A DNA stretch of 64,000 nt, from contig NZ_CVTY01000007.1 in the NCBI RefSeq assembly GCF_001182045.1, positions 1-64,000 on the forward strand. The letters are read 5' to 3'. The DNA comes from Dakarella massiliensis. Its GTDB lineage: Bacteria; Pseudomonadota; Gammaproteobacteria; Burkholderiales; Burkholderiaceae_F. A program made the position numbers and the translations under genes. Below the pieces are notes generated by a model that had not been told where the DNA came from, did no database searches, and saw nothing but the letters and a program-made list of their open reading frames with translations. Each line of letters opens with the position of its first letter. The first letter of the stretch is position 1. Positions 56,540-64,000 of the stretch are shown piece by piece.

Positions 56540-57706
56540 ATGGAAGATTTTGAGTTTCAGAACAAGGGCCGGATTCTATTTGGTGAAGGTAAGCGTGACG
56601 CTTTTCTGCAGGGGGTAAAGGCGCTTTCGGACAAGGTTCTCGTCGTATGCGGTCCGCATTTTGCCCGCAGCGGAGAACTCGGCGAAATGCTGACCGCCTT
56701 TGAGGAGATCGGGATCCGTACCTGGGCTATCGCGGACCTTCATCAGTCGACAATTGAACACGCGCGGGTCGCCTGGAAACTCTGCCGGGACAATGAAATC
56801 GGCGCTGTGGTTGGTGTCGGCGGCGCTACCGCGATGGACTTCGCGAAACTCACGGCCTACGGCGCCTGCCAGGAGGAGGACATCTGGCCGCTGATCGCAA
56901 AGCGTTCAAGCATTACGACCGGAAAGCGCCTTGGTCTTGTCACCGTGCCGACCTTCCCGTCCTCTGGTTCTGATCTCGACAGCGCCTCTGAAATGGTGGA
57001 AAAGTCAACGGATCATGCGGGCGGTCTCTATGGCGCTCCGCTCATACCGGATTTCTGCTGGCTGAATCCGGCTTACGCCAAGTCCATTCCGCCCGAGTTC
57101 CTCGCTTACGGCGTGATGACTTCCATCATTCAGGCATCGAATTCTTTCCTTAATCCGAAGCAGTCAGGGTATGGCGAAATGTTCACCTCCGGACTCATTA
57201 GGAATGAGCTCGCGAATCTCGAGCGCGCTATCCAGAAACCGGGGGATGAGGCTGCGCTCGGTGAGCTGATGGTGAGTGCCTGCATGAATGAGTTCGGCGC
57301 GGGAACGCTTGGGAAGGAGGGTGCGGATTTCAGCGTATTTTTCATTGAAGGAATCATTGAGTACTACTGGGATCTGCCGTATGCCCCCTCGATCGTGACA
57401 CTCTTCCCGCACTGGCTGAAGTCAGTTTATTCCGCGCAGCCCGTGTTCCGCCGCTACTTCAGGGATGCCTGGGGTGTCGAAGTGGATGGAAAGACGGATG
57501 ATCAGGTTCTGGAACTTGGGTTACAGACGATCGAAGAAACCTATCGGAAATTCGGTCTTGCCCTGACGCTGAATGAATTGAAGCCGCAGAAGGCGGATCC
57601 GGCCGCGCTTCGCAAGTACATCGCAGAGCCGGGGCCGTGTGAATCGATCTACCGCGACTTCACGCCGAATGACCTTTTCGATCTGATTACGCGGACGGCT
57701 GGCTGA
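56540..57706 (+). CDS. iron-ADH family homologue lacking all metal ligands
   Basis: From the ATG at 56540 (gggag upstream) the protein has 388 residues and the fold order of YqhD/butanol-dehydrogenase-type ADHs: FQNKGRILFGEGK, a cofactor loop GVGGATAMDFAKLTAYGA, and TVPTFPSSGSD. Where YqhD has the metal-binding Asp and His of G-x-x-D-x-x-x-H it reads YGVMTSIIQASNSF; where YqhD has the His pair it reads DFSVFFIEGII; and the last ligand (DHAQ) is PYAPS. All four metal ligands are thus replaced. It may be a pseudoenzyme, a binding protein or an enzyme with different chemistry. It follows a LysR gene. Confidence 0.78.
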   Translation: MEDFEFQNKGRILFGEGKRDAFLQGVKALSDKVLVVCGPHFARSGELGEMLTAFEEIGIRTWAIADLHQSTIEHARVAWKLCRDNEIGAVVGVGGATAMDFAKLTAYGACQEEDIWPLIAKRSSITTGKRLGLVTVPTFPSSGSDLDSASEMVEKSTDHAGGLYGAPLIPDFCWLNPAYAKSIPPEFLAYGVMTSIIQASNSFLNPKQSGYGEMFTSGLIRNELANLERAIQKPGDEAALGELMVSACMNEFGAGTLGKEGADFSVFFIEGIIEYYWDLPYAPSIVTLFPHWLKSVYSAQPVFRRYFRDAWGVEVDGKTDDQVLELGLQTIEETYRKFGLALTLNELKPQKADPAALRKYIAEPGPCESIYRDFTPNDLFDLITRTAG

Positions 57707-57734
57707 TCTGCCGTATCCGCTGGAGAGAGAATAT

Positions 57735-58914
57735 ATGAAGCAGCTGAAAGCGACGCGCCGCGTTCTGATTGGAGCGGGTGCCGCAGTGGCGGTCGGTGCG
57801 GCAGCTTTTGGAGCGTCCGCCTTCTTTAAGGATCGGAAGCCGTCTGAATTCAATGCCCGCCTGATCGTCGGCTCTGATACGGATAATTCCATCGCCGTGC
57901 AGCTACACGGTGAAGGGTAGAACCTATCACCTGCAGACAGTACGGATAGCGGGACTGCATCCGTCAACGACGTATGAGTACCAGATCACCGGTCCGAATG
58001 ACGAAAGATCCGGATGGACAGCTTTCAGAACATCAGATCCCGAAAACTGCCGCGCGCTGATATTCCCGGACTCTCAGTCCAACGATCGGTATAAGACCTG
58101 GGAAGGAGTTTATAACGGCGCACTTGGCAGGACACCCGATATTGACTTTACCTGCAACATGGGTGATCTCGTTGACTGCGGTGCCTGGCTCGATCACTGG
58201 GATTACTGGTTCAGCGCTGTGAAGAGCGGAATCAGCCGGATTCCGGTCGCTGTTGTGATGGGGAATCACGATACCTACGATCTGGATTCCAAGACACGCG
58301 TCGCGGATCCCGCGATGTTTCTGCATTCTTTCCCGGTGCCGGATAACGGAAGCGAGAATTTCAGGCGCTGGTACTACACATTCGATTCGGGTCCCGTGCA
58401 TTTCATTGTTCTGAATACGGAGTGGCAGGAGGCGAATCTTCTGAGACCGGGGCTTCTTTCTGAGATGAAAGCCTGGTTCCGGAATGTGGCCTCCAAAACT
58501 GATAAGCCCTGGAGCGTTGTTCTGATGCACAGGGATGTGCTGTACTACAAGATCAAAGGGCGAAAGCGCGCCGACGAAACGTTTGATGAGGTTGGTAAGG
58601 AACTGATGCCGCTCTTTGACGAGGCCGGAGTGGATCTTGTTCTCACGGCTCATCTTCATACCTATCGGCGGCGAGACCACATCAAAGCGTTTGCCCGATC
58701 GGAAGACGGTCCTCTCTATATTGTGACTGGTGTGGCCGGCAATATACGGTATCCGGATTTCTGGATTGATCACCCGCTTGATGTGAAGATAGCGCCTCAG
58801 CCTGAAACGGATAACTATCTGCTGCTGGACGCTTCCCGTCAGTCTCTGTCACTGAAGACGTTTCTCCCGAATGGAAATGAGATTGACAGCGTGACGCTGA
58901 CGAAAAATATTTAG
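57735..58914 (+). pseudogene. Tat-exported metallophosphoesterase, frameshifted and partly deleted
   Basis: Reading from 57735, the N-terminal part has a twin-arginine signal (TRRVLIGAGAAVAV) and the first strands of a fibronectin-like domain (ARLIVGSDTDNSIAVQLHG), then stops at 57920. The rest runs in the +1 frame from about 57910: GLHPSTTYEYQITG ends the fibronectin-like part, followed by a calcineurin-like catalytic domain with FPDSQSND, NMGDLVDCG, MGNHDTY, VLMHRD and TAHLHTYRR. About 25-35 residues usually present between the two strands are missing, so a deletion caused the frameshift. A GTG at 57910 could start a 334-residue fragment without export signal. Confidence 0.72.
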
Positions 58915-58933
58915 GTTCGGATGAAGGGAACGA

Positions 58934-58972
58934 AAAAAACGGCATCGGGAGTCAAACCCGATGCCGTTTTTT
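58934..58972. terminator. bidirectional terminator
   Basis: Perfect 16-bp stem aaaaaacggcatcggg / cccgatgccgtttttt, serving the phosphoesterase and the stress-protein genes. Confidence 0.93.
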
Positions 58973-58994
58973 ATCGTGTTCCTGTTAATAAGAA

Positions 58995-59939
58995 TCAGGC
59001 TTTCGCCGGTTCCGCGGTCTTTACGGCAGCCTTCTCAATTTTTGGGGATTTGACGATCAGAAGCGGCACGATGCCATGAGCGGCCAGAGCAGCCGCGGTC
59101 GATCCCATTACAGCGGTTTTCAGGCGGTTATAGCCGTGAGAACCCATAACGAGAATACCGATGCCGTTCGCGCGGGCATAGGCCGCGATTTCATCGGCCG
59201 GGGTGCCGACAAGTTTCACTTCGTCAGGCGTAATACCTTCGGCCGCGAAAATCGGGCGCACCTTGGAAACCGTATCTTCGAACTCGTTCTTCTCCAGCTG
59301 ATCAATATCTTTGTCGGAGAGCGTCGGAAGCGCGATGCCGGTGACATTGGTCATCGCGGCTCCGCGATAATCGTTCACCGCGTTGATGATGGTGAAGGAG
59401 GCGTGGTCTCCGAAAAGCTTTCGGTGCTTCAGCGTATAGCGGACAGCGGCTTCGCCGTATGCTGATCCATCAACTGCCACACCGACTCGGAGCGAATCCG
59501 GGAATTCGTCGTGCTTGCCGCGGACAATCAGGACGGGGCAGTGAGCGAGCGAAATAACACCGGTTGAGACGGAATTCTTGAAGAGTCCCTTCAGGGCCCC
59601 AAGACCGCGTGTCCCCATCACAATTAGATCCGCCTTGTAGCGCTCAGCCTCTGCCGCAATGGTCTGATCGGGAACTCCGACCAGCATTGTTTCCGAAACC
59701 TTGAAGCCTGCGCTTTCCAGAGTCCGGCGGGCGCGTGAGAAAAGTTTCTCAGCGTGTTCCTGGTAGTAGTCGTCCAGAGCCCCCTCGCCGAAGAGAAAAG
59801 AGGACTTTCTCTTAAGCGGAGCGTGGACATTCAGAATTTCGATTTGCGGGTTGCTGCCAAGCAGTGTCTCGCGGGAAGCGACAAAACGGACAGCATCCTG
59901 GCTGCTGCGGCTGAAGTCGATCGGAAGCAGGATCTTCAT
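58995..59939 (-). CDS. tandem universal stress protein (UspA family)
   Basis: The 314-residue protein has two Usp domains. Each starts with a strand-Asp motif (KILLPIDFSRSSQDAV; SLRVGVAVDGSAYGEAAV) and carries the ATP-binding loop: VMGTRGLGALKGLFKNSVS and VMGSHGYNRLKTAVMGSTA. It is a cytoplasmic stress-response nucleotide-binding protein. No partner gene is evident. Confidence 0.92.
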   Translation of the reverse strand: MKILLPIDFSRSSQDAVRFVASRETLLGSNPQIEILNVHAPLKRKSSFLFGEGALDDYYQEHAEKLFSRARRTLESAGFKVSETMLVGVPDQTIAAEAERYKADLIVMGTRGLGALKGLFKNSVSTGVISLAHCPVLIVRGKHDEFPDSLRVGVAVDGSAYGEAAVRYTLKHRKLFGDHASFTIINAVNDYRGAAMTNVTGIALPTLSDKDIDQLEKNEFEDTVSKVRPIFAAEGITPDEVKLVGTPADEIAAYARANGIGILVMGSHGYNRLKTAVMGSTAAALAAHGIVPLLIVKSPKIEKAAVKTAEPAKA

Positions 59940-60316
59940 CAGGCTTACTCCAATTCAAGAGGGACAAGGGAAACGCATGTCCCGATGGATGAAGTATAAG
60001 CACGACGAGGCCGGTGGGATGAGCTTTTCCGTGATTTTGGGAGGCACAGATTCGTGGATTTCTGCGCCCTCACGGCTAAAATCAAAGAGTGGAAAGGCAG
60101 CTCCGGACCACTTTCTTCTTGATCTCTATGGCAAATCTATGACCCGAAGGCGAAGGCGCCTCACCGAGGCGCTGAAAAAGATTCTGATACTGCTTCTCAC
60201 GCTGGGGCCTCAGAGCGGAGCCCTCTGGAGAAAGCCTGGGAAAAAAGGTGTCCGTTATGGACGGAGCCGGCGAGTCCGGATGTAAAAGGTGATAGTTCTG
60301 CGGATCTTCAGGACAT
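59940..60316. other. intergenic stretch without convincing gene
   Basis: A plus-strand frame runs through here (for example MSRWMKYKHDEAGGMSFS from 59977), but it is Arg-rich, matches no family seen by eye and has no good ribosome site. It is not called as a gene. Confidence 0.5.
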
Positions 60317-60352
60317 AAAAAAGCTTCCCGATTTTGTTCGGGAAGCTTTTTT
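60317..60352. terminator. bidirectional terminator
   Basis: Stem aaaaaagcttcccga / tcgggaagctttttt with a 6-base loop. Confidence 0.9.
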
Positions 60353-60374
60353 CATAGGGCTAGCCAGTTATTAA

Positions 60375-61674
60375 TCAGGCGGCCTGAGGAACCGGAGTAC
60401 CCGGCTCGTCGGACTCGGCAGGCGGCAGCTTGCCCTTCAGATCGTGGTCCGTCATGGTGGCGACGCAGGAGTCGCTCGCAACGTTCACCGCGGTTTCAAT
60501 CATGTCGATGATGGCGTAGACCGGGAGGATCACACCCATCAGGTCAACCGGGACGTTGAGGGAAGACATGAGGGAGAGGGTAAGGAAGTAGCAGCCCATC
60601 GGAACACCAGCGTTGCCGACCGCGGCGATCACCGCAACGACCACCCAGACTGCCATCATGCCGCCCGTAATCGCGATGCCGGCATTCTGCATCAGGTAGA
60701 GGGACGTGACCAGAATGAAGGCAGCGCAGCCATTCATGTTGATCGTGGTGCAAATCGGGAGCACGAAGCGGGTAACGCGGCGGTCAAGGCGCAGGTTCTG
60801 TTCGGCAGAGGCAAGCGTCACAGGAAGCGTGCCGGCGGAGCTCTTCGAGAAAAGGGCAACGGCAAGCGCCGGGAACATGCCCTTCAGGACGCGCAGCGGA
60901 TTGATCCGGCGGGCGAGAAGGAAGAGCGGCAGCACAACGAAGAACTGCAGCAGGTTACCCGTCACAACAACGGCGACATACTTGCCAAGGGAACCAACGA
61001 TCACACCGGCTTCAATCTGAGAGGACAGCTGGCCCGCGAAGGCGAGAATACCGATCGGGAGAATGAAGAGGAGCGCGCGGATCAGCGTGAAAAGGAGTTC
61101 CTGGAGTCCGAAGATCACCCGGAGCAGGGAATCACGGCCTTCCGTGCGGGGCATGAAGGCGAGAGCCAGACCGACCGCAACCGCGATCACCAGAACGGAG
61201 AGCACATTGCCTTCAAGGAAGGGGGCAGAACGTTATCCGGAATGACAGACAGGAAGTGGTCGTAGTAGCTGAGCGACTGAAGATTCTTCGGGACAGCGGC
61301 AGTACCGGCTGCCGACACGGCGGCAGGAACGTTTTCCGGCGCAATCAGGATAAAGAGCCCGAGTGCGACGAGAGCCGCGGCGAAGGTTGTTGCGAGAGTG
61401 TAGAAAATCGCGTGAGCGAAGATCTGCATGGTTTCTCTTTTCGCGCCTAGCTGAGAAAGCGTGGTAATCACGGCAAGCGCGATCACCGGCACGGCGACGA
61501 ACTTAAAGAGGCGGGTGAAGACGGTAGCAATAAAGCCGAACAGTTCGTTCAGCCAACCAATCTGCAGCCAGCCATGAGCGCGAAAAACCAGAACGCGATA
61601 ACGCGTGTGTTTTTCTTAAGGGCAGCCTGAGCGTTAGTCGGGGAACCGCTCGGCTCTTTTTGTAGGTTTTCCAT
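60375..61674 (-). pseudogene. dicarboxylate/amino-acid:cation symporter gene with two frameshifts
   Basis: Three consecutive reading frames on the minus strand rebuild one DAACS carrier of about 430 residues. Part 1 starts at 61674 (MENLQKEPSGSPTNAQ) and runs to FFALMAG, then shifts near 61566 to QIGWLNELFGFIATVF, where one base appears lost. Part 2 runs through PVIALAVITTLSQLG to DNVLP and shifts again at the G5 run 61221-61225, where one base appears lost. Part 3 continues as FLEGNVLSVLVIAVAVG to the stop at 60375. The family motifs FSKSSAGTLPVTLASAE and LPICTTINMNGCAAF are in part 3. Either a decayed gene or uncorrected sequencing errors. Confidence 0.78.
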
Positions 61675-61797
61675 AGAGACTGTTTCCAAAAAGTTTTAAC
61701 CCGATGCCGCAGACTTCCGGCATCGACAGGGGAAACAATACCCTAAAAATAAAAAATAGTCGAGCAATTTACTCGGGATTATTCGAACCGCTCCGAA

Positions 61798-61829
61798 AAT
61801 ACCCCGGATGGGGGAACCTCACCCGGGGT
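61798..61829 (-). terminator. terminator of carbamoylase-type amidase gene
   Basis: Stem accccgg / ccggggt, with a T-rich tail on the minus strand (tatttt). Confidence 0.75.
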
Positions 61830-61850
61830 CTTTCGGATGAAGCAATCCGA

Positions 61851-63140
61851 TTATTCCTTCTCAGTGTCGAAACCCTCGGCCACTTTCCAGAGAAGCTTCA
61901 CACCCTGCATAAAGTCTTCGAGCTTCATTTCCTCGCGGGGGTTATGAGAGCCATTCTGATTCGCGACGAAAATCATAGCAGAGGGAATGCCGGCGTTCGT
62001 GAGAACGGCGGAATCGTGACCGGCGCCGGACGGCATCGCGATGTAAGGGATACCGTTTTCGGCCGCGGTCGTCGCGATCCGGGCGACGAGGCGGCTGTTC
62101 AGCTTCGCGGGTTCGGTGCGAAGCATCTGATCAAACTCGAACTTCACTCCGCGTTCCTTGGCCACCTTATCCGCGCAGGAGAGGAGCACTTCGTGGAACC
62201 GCTCAAGCGTTCCCATCGAGAGGCTGCGCATATCAATGCAGAAAGAGACAAGCCCAGGGACCTTCGCGATGGCGGCCGAGTCTCCGGTCTTCAGAACACC
62301 GACCGTAAAGACCAGGTCTTCCTCGCGGTCCAGACGGTGAATCCAGTGCTTTTCCATCCGCATCAGGAAATCGGCGGTCGCAAGCACCGCGTCGTGCCGG
62401 AACTCGCGGTTCACGGCGCCTGAGTGGGCCGTTTCGCCAATGCAGCGGACGAGCTTATGGCGGAGGTTTCCGCGGATACCGGTAACGACGCCGACGCGCT
62501 TCGTTTTATTGCTGTCAAGCGTCGGGCCCTGTTCAATGTGGAGTTCGATGAAGGCCGCGAATTTCTTCAGATCCGCGAGAGGCTTGCCGCTAACACAGGC
62601 CTCGGGGTCAAAACCGGATTCACGGATCGCTTCCGCGAGCGTCTGCTGCTTGGTGCGGTGACGGAGCTTCAGGTCTTCGGGTTTCAGTTTGCCCGTCATC
62701 GCGAGCGTTCCGACATAGGCTTTGCCGAAGTAGGAGCTTTCTTCCATGCGGGTCACTAGAACAGACATGTCGCGGTACGGCGTGTAATTGGTGCGGCGCA
62801 TCCACCAGAGAACCGTGAGACCGGCAACGATCCCGGCAAGGCCATCATAATTTCCGCCCTGAGGCACTGAGTCGCCGTGCGACCCTGTCACAAAGGCCGG
62901 AAGATCGCGGTGTTCTCCGGGCAGCGTGAGGAAAAGGTTTCCGGCCGCATCCGCCCACTCTTCAAGACCAAGCGTCTTTCCAACTTCTTTCACGTATTCG
63001 TGGACTTTATTTTCAACCGCACTGTAACCCTGACGCGAGACGCCGGCGACCGGGTCCTTTGAAAACTCACGGACGTCATCAAAAATCTTTTTTGCAAAAG
63101 CCGCGCCTTCTACCGCAATATCCTGCATCTCTTCAGTCAT
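61851..63140 (-). CDS. M20-type amidase, N-carbamoyl-L-amino-acid hydrolase/allantoate amidohydrolase family
   Basis: The protein, about 429 residues from the ATG at 63140 (aggaga 6 bases upstream; an earlier frame extension to 63203 lacks such a site), has the family's zinc motifs: TGSHGDSVPQGGNYDG (His, Asp), TRMEESSYFG (Glu), ELHIEQGPTLDSN and PSGAGHDSAVLTN, and the late His in GSHNPREE. Family members remove carbamoyl or amide groups from N-carbamoyl amino acids, ureidoglycine or allantoate. Substrate is not predicted. The broken DAACS carrier gene lies downstream on the same strand and may once have supplied the substrate. Confidence 0.87.
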   Translation of the reverse strand: MTEEMQDIAVEGAAFAKKIFDDVREFSKDPVAGVSRQGYSAVENKVHEYVKEVGKTLGLEEWADAAGNLFLTLPGEHRDLPAFVTGSHGDSVPQGGNYDGLAGIVAGLTVLWWMRRTNYTPYRDMSVLVTRMEESSYFGKAYVGTLAMTGKLKPEDLKLRHRTKQQTLAEAIRESGFDPEACVSGKPLADLKKFAAFIELHIEQGPTLDSNKTKRVGVVTGIRGNLRHKLVRCIGETAHSGAVNREFRHDAVLATADFLMRMEKHWIHRLDREEDLVFTVGVLKTGDSAAIAKVPGLVSFCIDMRSLSMGTLERFHEVLLSCADKVAKERGVKFEFDQMLRTEPAKLNSRLVARIATTAAENGIPYIAMPSGAGHDSAVLTNAGIPSAMIFVANQNGSHNPREEMKLEDFMQGVKLLWKVAEGFDTEKE

Positions 63141-63203
63141 GCTTTTCTCCTGGACTTCAATGGTTGCTGATTGCCGGTTCTTCCGCATCAGACGGTGCCG
63201 CAA

Positions 63204-63637
63204 TCGATGTAGGAATTAAAGCAGAAAAAAACCGAAGTTCCCGTCAATTCTGAAAAATTCCCGCAATTTGAGTGAAACATGTACATGACTTTTCGGTACC
63301 GGTCCATGAGGACGGCTCTCGCAAATTCATGTATAGGAATTTATGCACCAAATCTGAACATCTGGATTTCTTAAAGGGATTCATCTCTGCTTTTATATTA
63401 GTTAACATTATGAAAATAAATAATAAAAACAATCACTGCATTGGTGCATCATGAAAACTTAGTAACATTTAAAAAGCAGTAAACTGCACAAATAAAGCGC
63501 GTAAAGTTTATTGAAACAGGGAGATAAATTTTAGTTTTAATTATATAAGTATTTGAAATATTAATAAATCACTATCGATGTAAAAAGTTGGCACGATGAT
63601 TGCGGTATATCCGGTATCAATTACTGGAGATGCGCTG
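63204..63637. other. AT-rich intergenic region
   Basis: Promoter sequences of the two divergent genes. No RNA gene, repeat or coding frame with a ribosome site was found. Confidence 0.5.
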
Positions 63638-64000
63638 ATGGCACTAAAGATCCGAATGAAATCCCGGGACTGGGATTTTTGGACACCCCTGCTGCTGGGG
63701 GACGTTACGTCTGACACCATCGATCTGAAACTGACGAGAGTGCAGTCCCTGATCGATAACGTGGCGGATGATCCTGACTGCGACGCCGCGGAAATGAGTC
63801 TTTCGCGGTACGCGATGCGCCGAAGCGCGGGGACCGACCGGAACCTCGTCGGGATCCCGTTTTTCATCATGCGGGGGTTCAGAAACCGCTGCATTCTGAC
63901 GTCAGACGATTCCCCGATCACCGCGCTCGCTGATCTCAGAGGAAAGCGGATCGGACTCTCCGGATGGCAGGATTCAGGGAACACCTGGCCCCGGGCGCTC
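63638..64000 (+). CDS. 4,5-dihydroxyphthalate decarboxylase/NMT1-like protein, cut by window end
   Basis: The ATG at 63638 has tggaga 7 bases upstream and opens a frame to the last base (121 codons, no stop). The start MALKIRMKSRDWDFWTPLLL, the motif DAAEMSLSRYA and the segment LADLRGKRIGLSGWQDSG match the DHP-decarboxylase-like group of periplasmic-binding-fold proteins. No signal peptide is present, as in the decarboxylase branch rather than transport proteins. Without the second half the assignment stays at family level. Confidence 0.7.
   Translation, partial: MALKIRMKSRDWDFWTPLLLGDVTSDTIDLKLTRVQSLIDNVADDPDCDAAEMSLSRYAMRRSAGTDRNLVGIPFFIMRGFRNRCILTSDDSPITALADLRGKRIGLSGWQDSGNTWPRAL

Noticed and set aside
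59851-60285. 144-codon plus-strand frame between the stress protein and the broken symporter
   Set aside because: Overlaps the stress-protein start, Arg-rich, no ribosome site or homology visible.

Overview
The window looks like a chromosome segment of a moderately GC-rich Gram-negative betaproteobacterium. A gut anaerobe of the Sutterellaceae type (Sutterella, Parasutterella, Turicimonas) is the best guess. The guess rests on three trimeric-porin genes, a short H-NS protein of the Burkholderiales kind, GlnD, class II fumarase, a Tat-exported FAD reductase without haem, several C4-dicarboxylate carriers and a recognisable FNR-like site. No insertion sequence, prophage, CRISPR array or tRNA gene was found.

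Layout: 1-3234 is the end of an rRNA operon (23S, 5S, terminator). 3453-12947 is an accessory catabolic region: Tat FAD reductase, LysR regulator, DcuC-type carrier, metal-dependent amidohydrolase, a porin fused in frame to an argininosuccinate-lyase-type C-N lyase, and an oxalate/formate-type MFS carrier. The gene set would fit uptake and cleavage of an N-substituted aspartate or similar compound to fumarate, but the substrate is unknown. 13132-16490 is guaB-guaA with two notable RNA hairpins. 17030-23958 (minus) is an oligopeptide/nickel-type ABC importer with a methyltransferase and a porin in one operon. 24400-26978 is a BCCT carrier behind a long structured leader. 27029-29336 is a CsoR-type repressor and a metal P-type ATPase with palindromic operators. 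29481-33804 holds a degenerate arginase-like protein, bioY, an AlaX-type editing protein and a strongly expressed porin with a Fur-box-like site over its promoter.

33920-36490 carries two unassigned genes (a ddrB-ParB-like protein and an AAA ATPase). 36570-40513 (minus) has a secreted nuclease, a signal-less ModA-like protein and glnD. 40701-46663 has a DMT exporter, a frameshifted hypothetical gene, a DUF4261 protein, a SLC13 dicarboxylate carrier and a Sel1-repeat protein. 47117-49548 has H-NS, a 32-codon membrane ORF and fumC. 50047-55331 contains housekeeping hydrolases (ABM protein, two HAD phosphatases, DUF805 protein, M20 peptidase, neutral zinc metallopeptidase). 55553-58914 has a LysR regulator, an iron-ADH homologue that has lost all its metal ligands, and a broken Tat-exported phosphoesterase. 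58995-64000 has a tandem universal stress protein, a twice-frameshifted dicarboxylate/amino-acid symporter, a carbamoylase-type amidase and the start of a dihydroxyphthalate-decarboxylase/NMT1-like protein that runs off the end.

Four sites of single-base or small indels break genes (near 42550, 57910, 61223 and 61566). They may be real gene decay or sequencing error; the two cannot be separated from the sequence alone.
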